The notes: generated from the sequence alone by a model not told the origin. Shown: positions 40,390 to 49,429, counted from the first letter of the stretch. The stretch is DNA of 64,000 nucleotides from Pseudomonas marginalis (GCF_008692035.1 NZ_VTFG01000002.1:248001-312000), one strand, 5' to 3'. Translations and numbers: made by a program.

Positions 40390-42837
40390 ATGCTGTTGTT
40401 GTGGATACTGGTTCTGGTGGTCGGCATTGCCTACCTGGCACATCGCCGCGTCGCCCCCCTGCCCGCCCTGGGCGTGGTCGCCGTTTACCTGTTGGCGATG
40501 GGCGCCTGGAGCCATGCACCGGGTTGGCTGCTGCTGATTTTCTGGGTATTGATCGCTGTGGTGGCCGCGCCCTTGCTGCTGCCGGACCTGCGCCGCCAAT
40601 ACTTCACCAAGCCGCTGTTCAGCTGGTTCCAGAAAGTCCTGCCGCCGATGTCCGAGACCGAGCGCGACGCCATCGACGCCGGCACCGTGTGGTGGGACGG
40701 CGAACTGTTCAGCGGTCGTCCCGACTGGGACAAATTGCTGGCCTACCCCAAGGTGCAACTGACCGAGGAAGAACAGGCCTTTATCGACGGCCCCACCGAA
40801 GAACTCTGCGCCATGGTCAGCGACTGGGAAATCGGCCAGGCCATGGACCTGCCGCCGGCCGCGTGGGAGCAAATCAAGACCCACGGTTTCTTCGCCCTGA
40901 TCATTCCCAAGGAATATGGCGGCAAGGGCTTCTCCGCTTATGCCCACTCCCAGGTCGCGATGAAACTCGCCACCCGCAGCGGCGACCTCGCCTCCACCGT
41001 GATGGTGCCCAACTCCCTCGGCCCGGCCGAATTGCTGTTGCATTACGGCACCGACGAACAACGCAACCACTACCTGCCGCGCCTGGCGCGTGGCGATGAC
41101 ATCCCCTGCTTCGCCCTCACCGGCCCGCTGGCCGGTTCCGATGCCGGCGCCATGCCTGACACGGGGGTGATCTGCAAAGGCGAATGGGAAGGCAAGGAAA
41201 CCCTCGGCCTGCGCCTGAACTGGGAAAAACGCTACATCACCCTTGGCCCGGTCGCGACCCTGCTGGGCCTGGCCTTCAAGGCCCACGATCCAGACCACCT
41301 GCTGGGTGAAGAAGAAGACCTGGGTATCAGCCTGGCGCTGATCCCTACCGACACCCCCGGCGTGGAAATCGGCCGTCGCCACCTGCCCCTCGGCGCCGCG
41401 TTCATGAACGGCCCCAACTCCGGCAAGGATGTGTTCATCCCCCTGGAATACCTCATCGGCGGCCAGGAAATGCTCGGCAAAGGCTGGATGATGCTGATGA
41501 ACTGCCTGTCTGTCGGCCGTTCGATCTCCCTGCCCGCCGTGGGCACCGGTGCTGCCAAGTTCACCAGCCTGATCACCGGCCAGTACGCCCAGGTGCGCGA
41601 GCAGTTCAACGTACCGCTGTCAGCCTTCGAAGGTATCCAGGAAGCCCTGGCGCGCATCGGCGGCAACGCCTGGCTGATGGACAGCGCACGCATGCTCACC
41701 GCCAATGCCGTGGACCTTGGGGAAAAACCCTCGGTGCTGTCGGCGATCCTCAAGTACCACCTGACCGAACGCGGCCGCGAGTGCATCAGCCACGCCATGG
41801 ACGTACACGGCGGCAAGGGCATCATCATGGGCCCGAACAACTACCTGGGCCGCAGCTGGCAGGGCGCGCCGATCTTCATCACCGTGGAAGGCGCGAACAT
41901 CCTCTCGCGCAACCTGATGATCTTCGGCCAGGGTGCCATCCGCTGCCATCCGTTCGTGCTCAAGGAAATGGCGCTGGCCGGTCGTGAGGACCACGATCAG
42001 GCGCTGAAGGAGTTCGACGGGCTGTTGATGCAACACATTGGCTTTGCCGTGAGCAATGCCGCCAGCACCCTGGTGCTGAACCTCGGCGTGGGGCACTTCG
42101 AGAAAGCCCCGGGCAACCGTTTGAGCCAGGGTTATTTCCGCGCATTGAACCGTCAGGCTGCCGCGTTCGCGCTGCTGGCAGACCTGAGCATGATGCTGCT
42201 GGGTGGCGAGTTGAAACGCCGCGAACGCCTGTCGGCACGCCTCGGTGACGTACTGAGCCACATGTACCTGGCATCGGCGGCACTCAAGCGTTACCACGAC
42301 CTGGATTCGCCGGATCACCTGGAACCGCTGTTCGCCTGGGCCATGGAAGAAAGCCTCGGCGAGTCCGAGCGTGCGCTGGATGAACTGTTGACCAACTTCC
42401 CGAATAAAGTGCTGGGCTGCCTGCTGCGGGTGATTGTGTTCCCGTTCGGGCGTCGCCATACCGGTCCGTCCGATGCGCTGGATGCGGAAGTGGCCGCGGT
42501 GATTGGGCGCGCCAAAGGCGATCCGACCCTGGAAGAATTGCTGGCTGGTTGCTACCGCCCACAATCGGCAGACGATCCGGTGGGCGCGCTGCAACACGCC
42601 TACGACCTGCTGGGTGCCAGCCACCCGCTGCAGAAAAAACTGCATGCCGCGCTCAAAAGCGGCCAGGTCAAACCGACTGCCGGCGAGCATGCCATCGACG
42701 CCGCGCTGCATGCCGGTGTGCTGCAACCGGCGGAAGCGCAAACCTTGCGTGACGCCGAAGCGGCACGGCGCAAGGTGATCGACGTGGATGATTTCAGCAA
42801 GGAAGAGCTGGTACACGCTGAAGGTAAAGTCCGCTGA
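40390..42837 (+). CDS. fadE: Acyl-CoA dehydrogenase FadE
   Basis: The first enzyme of fatty-acid beta-oxidation, FAD-dependent. The 815-residue protein has two or three N-terminal membrane helices (about 1-70), an acyl-CoA dehydrogenase core (IPKEYGGKGFSAYAHSQVAM near 180; ALTGPLAGSDAGAMPD near 245; MDVHGGKGIIMGPNNYLGRS near 475) and a long C-terminal extension typical of the gammaproteobacterial FadE (DUF1974 region). The ATG at 40390 is preceded by GGAGG; a TTG at 40384 is also in frame. No PsrA-type box is evident in the upstream gap. Confidence 0.92.
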   Translation: MLLLWILVLVVGIAYLAHRRVAPLPALGVVAVYLLAMGAWSHAPGWLLLIFWVLIAVVAAPLLLPDLRRQYFTKPLFSWFQKVLPPMSETERDAIDAGTVWWDGELFSGRPDWDKLLAYPKVQLTEEEQAFIDGPTEELCAMVSDWEIGQAMDLPPAAWEQIKTHGFFALIIPKEYGGKGFSAYAHSQVAMKLATRSGDLASTVMVPNSLGPAELLLHYGTDEQRNHYLPRLARGDDIPCFALTGPLAGSDAGAMPDTGVICKGEWEGKETLGLRLNWEKRYITLGPVATLLGLAFKAHDPDHLLGEEEDLGISLALIPTDTPGVEIGRRHLPLGAAFMNGPNSGKDVFIPLEYLIGGQEMLGKGWMMLMNCLSVGRSISLPAVGTGAAKFTSLITGQYAQVREQFNVPLSAFEGIQEALARIGGNAWLMDSARMLTANAVDLGEKPSVLSAILKYHLTERGRECISHAMDVHGGKGIIMGPNNYLGRSWQGAPIFITVEGANILSRNLMIFGQGAIRCHPFVLKEMALAGREDHDQALKEFDGLLMQHIGFAVSNAASTLVLNLGVGHFEKAPGNRLSQGYFRALNRQAAAFALLADLSMMLLGGELKRRERLSARLGDVLSHMYLASAALKRYHDLDSPDHLEPLFAWAMEESLGESERALDELLTNFPNKVLGCLLRVIVFPFGRRHTGPSDALDAEVAAVIGRAKGDPTLEELLAGCYRPQSADDPVGALQHAYDLLGASHPLQKKLHAALKSGQVKPTAGEHAIDAALHAGVLQPAEAQTLRDAEAARRKVIDVDDFSKEELVHAEGKVR

Positions 42838-42852
42838 GTCCGGCGGTCATAT

Positions 42853-42893
42853 AAAAACGGGCGCGAGAGGCATATACTCTCGCGCCCGTTTTT
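42853..42893. terminator. Strong bidirectional terminator-like hairpin after fadE
   Basis: Seventeen-base perfect arms AAAAACGGGCGCGAGAG and CTCTCGCGCCCGTTTTT around GCATATA, 15 bases past the fadE stop. A T-run follows on the plus strand and also on the minus strand. Confidence 0.92.
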
Positions 42894-42912
42894 GCTTTAG
42901 AGGACTTATCTC

Positions 42913-43320
42913 GTGTCCAACGTCGTTGCCGATCATCTCGTCTTGCTCGACCACCTGCGCAGCATCCTGGTTGCCGTCGGCGAAGCCGAACAGGTGCCCG
43001 AGGAAAGCCACACCCTGTTCCTGGAGCGCTTCGACGAACTGCGCGCCCTGCTGCCGATCGACCCGATCGAAAGCCAGTACCTGGGCCAGGACCTGATGAG
43101 TCAGGTCATCCTGCGCTACCCGCAGATCGCCCACCTGATCCCGCGCGACCTGCTGTGGTTCTTCGGCGGCGATTGCCTGCACTTCATGCCCGACGAAGAA
43201 CTGGACCTGTACCAGGCCCTGGAAGAGCGTCGCTTTGAAGCCGAACAAAACGACGAACCGTTCGACTGGAACCAGGAAAAGCAACTGCTGGCCATGCCGC
43301 AGGACCAAAGCAAACACTGA
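42913..43320 (+). CDS. PA2817-family protein of unknown function
   Basis: A 135-residue acidic, mostly helical protein (MSNVVADHLVLLDHLRSILV, FLERFDELRALLPIDPIESQ, LIPRDLLWFFGGDCLHFMPD). The family is known to me only as a conserved pseudomonad neighbour of fadE, with no assigned role. The GTG start at 42913 follows AGAGGACTT. The hairpin at 42853 separates it from fadE, so it likely has its own promoter or depends on read-through. Confidence 0.75.
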   Translation: MSNVVADHLVLLDHLRSILVAVGEAEQVPEESHTLFLERFDELRALLPIDPIESQYLGQDLMSQVILRYPQIAHLIPRDLLWFFGGDCLHFMPDEELDLYQALEERRFEAEQNDEPFDWNQEKQLLAMPQDQSKH

Positions 43321-43343
43321 TTGTTCAAGACACTGCACAACTG

Positions 43344-43378
43344 AATGCGGGAGGGAGCAAGCCCTCCTCCCACATTTT
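43344..43378. repeat. REP-like palindrome between convergent genes
   Basis: GCGGGAGGGAGC-AA-GCCCTCCTCCCAC is an imperfect REP of the local family, lying between the PA2817-family stop and the convergent LysR stop. Confidence 0.75.
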
Positions 43379-43387
43379 CGACCGCGC

Positions 43388-44320
43388 CTATCGCCGGCGC
43401 AATGTCGGCTCCCTCGCCATGCACTCCACCAGATAATCGATAAACACCCGCAGCTTCGGCGGCAGGTAACGCGTGGGCGAATGCAACAACCACGCCTCGC
43501 CATGGTAGGACGCAATAAAGTCCCACCCGGGCAGCACCTGTACCAAACGCCCCTCCTCCAACGCATGACGCGCGGTGAAATACGGCAAGCTGCCAATTCC
43601 CACGTGCTGCAACACCGCATCCAGCCGAACGCCGGTGTGGTTCGCCGCATAACGTCCACGCACGCCAACCGTCACCGCCTTGCCGCCCTGGCGGAATTTC
43701 CAGCGCGAGTCACCCGGTGTTTCCCCCAGGTAGATACAACTGTGCTCCAGCAAATCATGGGGATGACTCGGCGTGCCATGCTCGGCCAGGTACTGCGGTG
43801 TCGCGCACAGCAAGTGCTCGATGGGCAATAGCTGTCGCCCAACCAGACCCGGTGGCGGACTGTCGGTGATGCGAATGCTCAGGTCGACATTGTCGTCGAT
43901 CAGGTCTACATGCCGGTCTTCAAGGATCAGTTGCACATCCACCTTGGGATAACGCCGCAGGAACTCCGGCATATGCGGGTGCACCACAAACCGCCCGACC
44001 GCCTTCGGCACACTGACCCGCACCAGGCCCTCGGCCTCGTGGGCGAACTGGCCGCTGATTTCCATCACTGAGCGCGCCGAGCTGACCATCTCCTGGCAGC
44101 GTTTGAAGACCTCCTCACCGGCTTCACTCAGGCGCAATTTGCGCGTGGTGCGTTGCAACAAGCGGGTTGCCAGGGCCTTCTCCAGGCGCGAGATGCTACG
44201 GCTCACTGCCGACGGCGAAACGCTCAACTGCCGCGCCGCTTCGGAGAAGCTGCCGGTCTCCACTACCTTGACGAAAATCGCCATTTCGCCCAGCAGCGGC
44301 AAAGGAAGATTGATGCTCAT
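43388..44320 (-). CDS. LysR-family regulator
   Basis: A 310-residue LTTR with a DNA-binding winged helix (FSEAARQLSVSPSAVSRSIS, residues about 25-45) and a LysR substrate domain (LVRVSVPKAVGRFVVHPHMP, VDLSIRITDSPPPGLVGRQL). The CrgA-type motif set (DLSIRI) places it in the large AaeR/DsdC-like group with unknown ligands. ATG 44320 starts MSINLPLPLLGEMAIFVKVV; an ATG at 44335 is also in frame. It is divergent from an alanyl-tRNA editing gene with 89 bases between. Confidence 0.87.
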   Translation of the reverse strand: MSINLPLPLLGEMAIFVKVVETGSFSEAARQLSVSPSAVSRSISRLEKALATRLLQRTTRKLRLSEAGEEVFKRCQEMVSSARSVMEISGQFAHEAEGLVRVSVPKAVGRFVVHPHMPEFLRRYPKVDVQLILEDRHVDLIDDNVDLSIRITDSPPPGLVGRQLLPIEHLLCATPQYLAEHGTPSHPHDLLEHSCIYLGETPGDSRWKFRQGGKAVTVGVRGRYAANHTGVRLDAVLQHVGIGSLPYFTARHALEEGRLVQVLPGWDFIASYHGEAWLLHSPTRYLPPKLRVFIDYLVECMAREPTLRRR

Positions 44321-44335
44321 GACGCACAGGTCCAT

Positions 44336-44356
44336 TGATAATTGAGTGGATTATCA
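44336..44356. promoter_or_regulatory. Inverted repeat in the LysR/AlaX promoter region
   Basis: TGATAAT-N7-ATTATCA, a perfect 7-base inverted repeat containing a T-N11-A core. It sits 16 bases before the LysR start and 54 before the AlaX start, a fitting place for a LysR recognition site. Confidence 0.55.
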
Positions 44357-44409
44357 CCTATCTACGCACTATTTATACTCCCCGCAGAACCCTGATGCGG
44401 ATGTAGAAA

Positions 44410-45036
44410 ATGACCGAGCGCCTGTTTTTCACCCATGACCACCTGACCGCCGAGCTTGAAGTACTCAGTTGCACCCCCTGCGAGGGCCAGTTTGCGGTCG
44501 TTTTGCAATCGACGATTTTTCATCCCCAAGGCGGTGGCCAGCCGTTCGATACCGGCTGGCTGGGCGACAGCCAGGTGCTGCGAGTCACCCAGGAAACCGA
44601 TCGCGTGGTGCACTATGTCAACCAACCGGTGGAACCGGGCCCCATCACCGCGCGAGTCGACGAACCGCGCCGAACCCTGCACACCCGCCTGCACTCCGCC
44701 GGGCATTTGATCGGCAACGCCGGCGAAACCCTGGGTTGGATGCCGATCAAGGCGCACCACTGGCCAGGTGAAGGCAAGATCACTTTTATCCGTGGCGAAA
44801 CCGCGCAAGCCATGGACGCCGAGATCATTCAACAGCAGATCAACCAATGGATCGCCGCCGACTATCCGCGCCATATGGCCCTGGACGACGGCACCCGCGA
44901 AGTGGGCTTCGGTGATCTGCCCACCTACGCTTGCGGCGGTACCCATGTGCAAACGCTGGGCGAGTTGGGTCAGGTAACGATCCTGGCGCTTTCGGAGAAA
45001 AAGGGCGCGTTGTCGGTGCGTTACAGCCTGGACTAA
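44410..45036 (+). CDS. Alanyl-tRNA editing protein (AlaX-like)
   Basis: A 208-residue trans-editing hydrolase that removes serine or glycine from mischarged tRNA-Ala. The zinc ligands are visible: HTRLHSAGHL (HXXXH type) near residue 96 and CGGTH near 177. The N-terminal part (STIFHPQGGGQPFDTGWL) matches the AlaRS editing-domain beta barrel. It stands alone from alaS, as AlaX proteins do. It may be controlled by the divergent LysR, which would be unusual for a quality-control enzyme. Confidence 0.87.
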   Translation: MTERLFFTHDHLTAELEVLSCTPCEGQFAVVLQSTIFHPQGGGQPFDTGWLGDSQVLRVTQETDRVVHYVNQPVEPGPITARVDEPRRTLHTRLHSAGHLIGNAGETLGWMPIKAHHWPGEGKITFIRGETAQAMDAEIIQQQINQWIAADYPRHMALDDGTREVGFGDLPTYACGGTHVQTLGELGQVTILALSEKKGALSVRYSLD

Positions 45037-45183
45037 AGCACGGAGTCGAGGGTGATATCGAGTTTTTAGATAAGCCTCCCAGTGGCCTCCCGGGCACACC
45101 TTGGCAGTGGTAGTGTGTCGAAATATTTCTGACACGTTGATCAGGAATCCCCTATTTCCCTTTGCAAAGGAATGCCCCTGACC

Positions 45184-46923
45184 ATGCACTTTCGACTCAA
45201 GCAATTGGCGGCTGCCACCCTGTTCGCGACCGGCCTTTCGGTGATGACCACGCCTGCCTTTGCCAACATCACCCCAGAGCAAAGCACGGCGATCCTGAAG
45301 AGCTTCAGCGAAACGTCGGTCACGGATTTCCGTGGTTTCCTCGGCACCCTGGCCAAAGGCGACCTGGGCAAGGCCGACGACGTAGGCCCGGCGATCGGTG
45401 CCTTCCTCGATAACAAAACCCTGAGTGCCGACCAGCAGAACGAGATCCACCGCCTGCTGGGTATTTACACCCGAGTGAAATACGGCAAGGCCGCCTTAGA
45501 TACCCTGCGCGAACTGGTGGAAATCCCGACCTTCAACGTGGACGGCGTGCCGCAGTACAAAAATCCGGAATTCATCCGGATTGCCGACAAGATCCAGGCC
45601 CTGGCCAAGACCTTCAACCTGAACTTCCGTAACATCGACAACCGCGTGTACGAGATTTCCCTGGCAGGCAGCGGCGACGAAGTGGTGGGTATCCACGCCC
45701 ACGCCGACGTGGTGCCGGTGACGCCGGAGAACTGGGTCTTGAAAGACGGCACCAGGCTCGACCCGTTCAAGGTCACGCTGATCGGCGACCGCATGTATGG
45801 GCGTGGCACCGAGGATGACAAAAACGGCATCGTGGTGGCGATGTACGCCATGAAGGTGATCAAGGAAGAGAAGTTGCCGCTGGCGCGCAATTTCAAGCTG
45901 CTGGTGGACACCACCGAAGAAACCTCCGGCGACGCGATCCCCTATTACTTTGAACGCAACCCGACGCCGCAGTACAACCTGGCGCTGGATGGCGGCTACC
46001 CGGTGGTGATTGCCGAAAAAGGTTATGGCACTGTCATGGCCACCTTCCCGCGCCGCAAAGGGGAAGGCAAAGGCGCGGAAATCATCGCGATGACCGGCGG
46101 CATGGCCACCAACCAGATTCCCTCGGCCTCGGTTGCCACGTTGATCAGCGACACGCCGGCCGAACTGGCCGCCAGCCTGCAAAAAGCCGGTACGGAGTAT
46201 GCCAAACGCAACGGCGGTGATTTCGAAGTGACAGCCAAGGTGGTTGGCAAAGAGGTCAAGCTGACAGTGACCGGGGTTTCCGCGCACTCCTCCGAGCCCG
46301 AATCCGGCATCAACCCGGTGTCGCGCATGCTGGAGCTGATCCACAGCATCGACAGCAAGATCGCCCTCAAGCACAACCACATCACCGACGCGGCCCGTTA
46401 TGCCTCGGACAACTGGGGCCTGGATTATCTGGGCGGCAAATTGGGCGTGGGTTTCTCCGATGATTTCATGGGGCCGCTGACCACCTCGCTGACCTTTGTC
46501 GGCCTGGATGACAAAGCCTTCAAGCTGGCGGTGAACCTGCGTGTACCAAAGGGCAAATCGCCGGATAAACTGAAAGCCGAGATTTCGGACAAGTTGAGCG
46601 CCTGGGACAAGCAAACCAAAGTCAATGTGGACTTCACTTACTCGGTCGCCGAACCGATGTACCGCAACCCGGAAGGTGAGTGGGTGAAGGCCTTGTTGGC
46701 CGTGGCCAGCGAAAACCTGGGCATGGAGCACAAATTCGGCACCTCAGCCGGCGCGACGTCCGTGCATGAACTGCCCAATGGCGTGCAATTCGGCCTGGCG
46801 CGGCCGGAAGTGAAGTACACCGGGCACACCGACAATGAGTTCAAGACGGTCGACCAGTTCTTGCTGGATCTGCAGATCGTCACCGAAATGATGGGGCGTG
46901 TCGGACAGTTGCCGAAGCTCTGA
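45184..46923 (+). CDS. Secreted M20-family dipeptidase
   Basis: A 579-residue metallopeptidase with a signal peptide ending TPAFA. Dinuclear metal ligands are in GIHAHADVVPVT (near 180), RGTEDDKNGIV (near 205) and TTEETSGD, where the tandem Glu holds the catalytic base. The length and the Sapep/PepV-like insertion (SAHSSEPESGINPVSRMLEL) indicate a dipeptidase rather than a deacylase. AAAGGA at 45166-45171 lies 12 bases before ATG 45184; an ATG at 45172 is two bases after it, so 45184 is more likely. It is followed by a terminator. Confidence 0.85.
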   Translation: MHFRLKQLAAATLFATGLSVMTTPAFANITPEQSTAILKSFSETSVTDFRGFLGTLAKGDLGKADDVGPAIGAFLDNKTLSADQQNEIHRLLGIYTRVKYGKAALDTLRELVEIPTFNVDGVPQYKNPEFIRIADKIQALAKTFNLNFRNIDNRVYEISLAGSGDEVVGIHAHADVVPVTPENWVLKDGTRLDPFKVTLIGDRMYGRGTEDDKNGIVVAMYAMKVIKEEKLPLARNFKLLVDTTEETSGDAIPYYFERNPTPQYNLALDGGYPVVIAEKGYGTVMATFPRRKGEGKGAEIIAMTGGMATNQIPSASVATLISDTPAELAASLQKAGTEYAKRNGGDFEVTAKVVGKEVKLTVTGVSAHSSEPESGINPVSRMLELIHSIDSKIALKHNHITDAARYASDNWGLDYLGGKLGVGFSDDFMGPLTTSLTFVGLDDKAFKLAVNLRVPKGKSPDKLKAEISDKLSAWDKQTKVNVDFTYSVAEPMYRNPEGEWVKALLAVASENLGMEHKFGTSAGATSVHELPNGVQFGLARPEVKYTGHTDNEFKTVDQFLLDLQIVTEMMGRVGQLPKL

Positions 46924-46942
46924 CAGCGATTGAAGTGTGCGC

Positions 46943-46977
46943 AAAAAAACGCCGATCAGTGATGATCGGCATTTTTA
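46943..46977. terminator. Terminator between the dipeptidase and the membrane-protein gene
   Basis: GCCGATCA-GTGA-TGATCGGC with A7 before and ATTTTTATT after. It serves the dipeptidase and, on the other strand, the convergent gene ending at 46988. Confidence 0.88.
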
Positions 46978-46987
46978 TTCAGGTTCT

Positions 46988-47725
46988 TCATGCGCCCAGG
47001 TATCGCTTGCGCTCCTGCTCCCGCTGCAACATGTCCAGGGGTGGGTAGTAGATATACAGGGAAGACTCGATGGCAAACCATGCCGACGCCAACATTACCC
47101 CGCCCGCTACCACGACCATGCTGGCCAGAAACAGCCCCGTATCACCCAGTACATGCATGGCCGAGAAAATCAGCGAACCAGTGCCGAATCCAAAATATGG
47201 CACCGCCCAATCCACGACGGACAGCACCAAACAACCAAACACCAAGTGCGCTACTTTGTTCATCATCAACCGGTGCTGTTCTCGCAACTGCACATGCCGC
47301 TGATACCAGCTAAGCAGGAAATCACTGTTTTCCTTCAGTGCCAGGTCCAGAAGGTCGTTGGCCCACACATAACCGCTCCCCCTTGAAGGAGGTGTATAGG
47401 CATCACCCAAGAGCTTTGGAAAGGCCATTCGCAACCTTGTGCCGATCCCACGAACGATTTCCGTCAACAGCGGCAGAACGAAAGACACCACCAGCGCAAA
47501 AGAGGCAGCGGTGACCGCCAGGAATCCCAAGTCAGCAAGCAATGCGTCGCTGCTGGTCGTCCATTCCACCAAGGGCGTCCGGGTATGGATTAGCAAAGCG
47601 ATATCAAGAAACAGCACAACGCTGACAAAGCGCATTGCCCAATGGAAATCCCATGCTTTTTCCAAGGCGCTGATACCCAATGGGGCGACCTTGGTTTCAC
47701 CGGACGATTGAGAAGTTTCTGCCAT
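46988..47725 (-). CDS. Unrecognised integral membrane protein
   Basis: A 245-residue protein with four likely membrane helices in two pairs (about 30-48 and 66-90; about 160-180 and 190-215). A cytosolic middle region between them holds KLLGDAYTPPSRGSGYVWAN and YQRHVQLREQHRLMMN. I recognise no family. The base composition is less GC-rich than its neighbours, and it lies between a terminator and a tRNA cluster, so lateral gain is possible. ATG 47725 follows CAAGGAGCACGCGTG; a GTG at 47728 is in frame. Confidence 0.7.
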   Translation of the reverse strand: MAETSQSSGETKVAPLGISALEKAWDFHWAMRFVSVVLFLDIALLIHTRTPLVEWTTSSDALLADLGFLAVTAASFALVVSFVLPLLTEIVRGIGTRLRMAFPKLLGDAYTPPSRGSGYVWANDLLDLALKENSDFLLSWYQRHVQLREQHRLMMNKVAHLVFGCLVLSVVDWAVPYFGFGTGSLIFSAMHVLGDTGLFLASMVVVAGGVMLASAWFAIESSLYIYYPPLDMLQREQERKRYLGA

Positions 47726-47826
47726 CACGCGTGCTCCTTGAACTCAAACGCCAGACTATATCTCGAACACGCCAGGATCTGAGCCAGGAAGATGACAGGT
47801 TCAGGCAGATGAACAAATAACGCACA

Positions 47827-47864
47827 AACAAAAACGCCGATCATCACTGATCGGCGTTTTTGTT
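47827..47864. terminator. Terminator of the tRNA-Gly/Glu cluster
   Basis: Seventeen-base perfect arms AACAAAAACGCCGATCA and TGATCGGCGTTTTTGTT around TCAC, with T-runs on both strands. On the minus strand it ends the tRNA transcript, six bases past tRNA-Gly. It shares GCCGATCA/TGATCGGC with the terminator at 46943. Confidence 0.92.
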
Positions 47865-47869
47865 GAATA

Positions 47870-47945
<76 letters not shown>

Positions 47946-47948
47946 AAA

Positions 47949-48024
47949 TGGCGTCCCCTAGGGGACTCGAACCCCTGTTACCGCCGTGAAAGGGCGGTGT
48001 CCTAGGCCACTAGACGAAGGGGAC
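47949..48024 (-). tRNA. tRNA-Glu (TTC), distal copy
   Basis: A 76-base tRNA with encoded CCA. The acceptor GTCCCCT pairs with AGGGGAC, and the anticodon stem CCGCC/GGCGG is intact around loop CTTTCAC (anticodon TTC). It is three bases upstream of tRNA-Gly. Confidence 0.96.
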
Positions 48025-48029
48025 ACGCT

Positions 48030-48056
48030 ACTGAAACACATGGTGTGTATTTCAGT
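48030..48056. repeat. Hairpin in the spacer between tRNA pairs
   Basis: ACTGAAA and TTTCAGT pair with inner ACA/TGT around CATGG. It lies between the two Gly-Glu units and may guide RNase processing of the polycistronic precursor. Confidence 0.5.
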
Positions 48057-48129
48057 GCCCAGAGGCCTCGTCCGAAGACTTGGTCCTGGTTTCACTCAGT
48101 GCCGCCCGAAAGCCACACTGCTTGTAAAT

Positions 48130-48205
<76 letters not shown>

Positions 48206-48208
48206 ATA

Positions 48209-48284
48209 TGGCGTCCCCTAGGGGACTCGAACCCCTGTTACCGCCGTGAAAGGGAGGTGTCCTAGGCCACTAGACGAAGGGGAC
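48209..48284 (-). tRNA. tRNA-Glu (TTC), copy with an anticodon-stem mismatch
   Basis: It matches the copy at 47949-48024 except for one base: plus-strand 48255 is A where the other copy has C at 47995. In the tRNA this makes the stem CCTCC opposite GGCGG, a U29-C41 mismatch in the middle of the anticodon stem. Everything else, including TTC and CCA, is intact. It may fold poorly or be a degenerating duplicate; a sequencing error is the trivial alternative. Confidence 0.88.
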
Positions 48285-48643
48285 ACACGTACAACATTCA
48301 CTCCCTACCGCGTTTCGCTGTGTGCTTTACGCTGTAAGTGGCGCGCATTCTATGGATGGATTGAAAGGTCGTCAACCCCCAAGGATAAATTTATTTAAAT
48401 CAATGACTTCGCCCGCGTTTACCGGCCCGCGCAGGGCATTCTGCCCGTCCAGGCCTTGACGCCTATATTCTGGCGTCCGACAAGGCGCTATAGTTCGTTC
48501 CAGCAAGTGATGGCAATGTGCATCTACGCAGGGAGCGGCTACTTATATAGAAGAACTACCTGGGTAACTGGTCGATCAGTCCTATCCGTCGACAAGCCCA
48601 GTCACTACACTCCACTGTAAACCCTATCAAAGAGGTCACACCG
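48285..48643. other. 359-base gap with the tRNA-cluster promoter
   Basis: The left part holds the tRNA promoter on the minus strand. The middle contains an AT-rich stretch (AAATTTATTTAAATC, near 48387-48402), which could act as an UP element. The right part must hold the promoter of the gene at 48644, and I see no clear -35/-10 pair there. No coding frame is convincing. Confidence 0.6.
48347..48375 (-). promoter_or_regulatory. Promoter of the tRNA-Glu/Gly cluster
   Basis: Minus-strand TTGACG (48370-48375), exactly 17 bases, TAGAAT (48347-48352), then GCGCGCC. It is a near-consensus sigma-70 promoter with a GC-rich discriminator, the stable-RNA type, and closely resembles the one at 29360. 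Confidence 0.87.
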
Positions 48644-49414
48644 GTGACACCACTCATGATCACCCTGCTGGTAATAGCCGGGATCGTAATACTGATCGCC
48701 ATTGGCTACATGAACCACGTGGTGGAAAACAACAAGCTGGAAAAGAAGCGCACCGAGATCGAGCTTAATGATCGCCTGCGCCGTTGCGGTGAGATCACCG
48801 AGACCTTCCCTGGCCAACTGATGACCCCGGCGCTCAAGCTCTTACTGGCCCGCCTGGAGCTCAACGTCAATCAGCGCCTGTTGAACCTCAACAAGACCAG
48901 TGCACCGCTCAAGGCCCGTATCACCGAGCTGAACAAGCTGGTGGCCCAGGGCGAGTCCATCCCGGTGAACAACCCGCCGGCGCCGATCCAGACCGAAGCC
49001 AAGGCCAAGGACGTGCGCTTCCTGCTGGAAGCCCTGCATGGCCAGGTCACCCGCGCCGCCCAGGACGGGTTCCTGCCGACCAACGAAGCCAAGCACTGGA
49101 TCAAGGAAATCCGCCATATCCTGGTGCTGTTGCACATCGAGTTCTTCAACAACCTCGGCCAGCACGCCTTGCAGCAGGGCCAGCCTGGCCAGGCGCGCCT
49201 GGCCTTCGAACGTGGCGTGCAGTACCTGCGCAAGCAGCCTGAACCGGTGCTCTACAGTGCACAGCTGCAATTGCTGGAAGGTCAACTGGCCCGCGCCAAC
49301 TCGACCGTCCTGGCTAACAGCAAACAGGCGGCGGAGGAAGTCAACGAATTGACCGAAGGCATGAAAGAAGTCGACGCCGATGCCGAGTGGAAAAAGAAAG
49401 TCATCTACGACTGA
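48644..49414 (+). CDS. Conserved protein with N-terminal membrane anchor, unknown function
   Basis: A 256-residue protein with one helix at 4-24 (LMITLLVIAGIVILIAIGYM) and a long soluble, alpha-helical region rich in charged residues. The part HALQQGQPGQARLAFERGVQ (about 185-204) resembles a TPR-like helix pair, and ALKARITELNKLV suggests coiled coil. I know it only as a hypothetical protein kept in pseudomonads. The start is GTG 48644 after AAAGAGGTCACACC. A GC-rich hairpin at 49430-49456 follows the stop. Confidence 0.75.
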   Translation: MTPLMITLLVIAGIVILIAIGYMNHVVENNKLEKKRTEIELNDRLRRCGEITETFPGQLMTPALKLLLARLELNVNQRLLNLNKTSAPLKARITELNKLVAQGESIPVNNPPAPIQTEAKAKDVRFLLEALHGQVTRAAQDGFLPTNEAKHWIKEIRHILVLLHIEFFNNLGQHALQQGQPGQARLAFERGVQYLRKQPEPVLYSAQLQLLEGQLARANSTVLANSKQAAEEVNELTEGMKEVDADAEWKKKVIYD

Positions 49415-49429
49415 TCTGCCCACTCCCCT

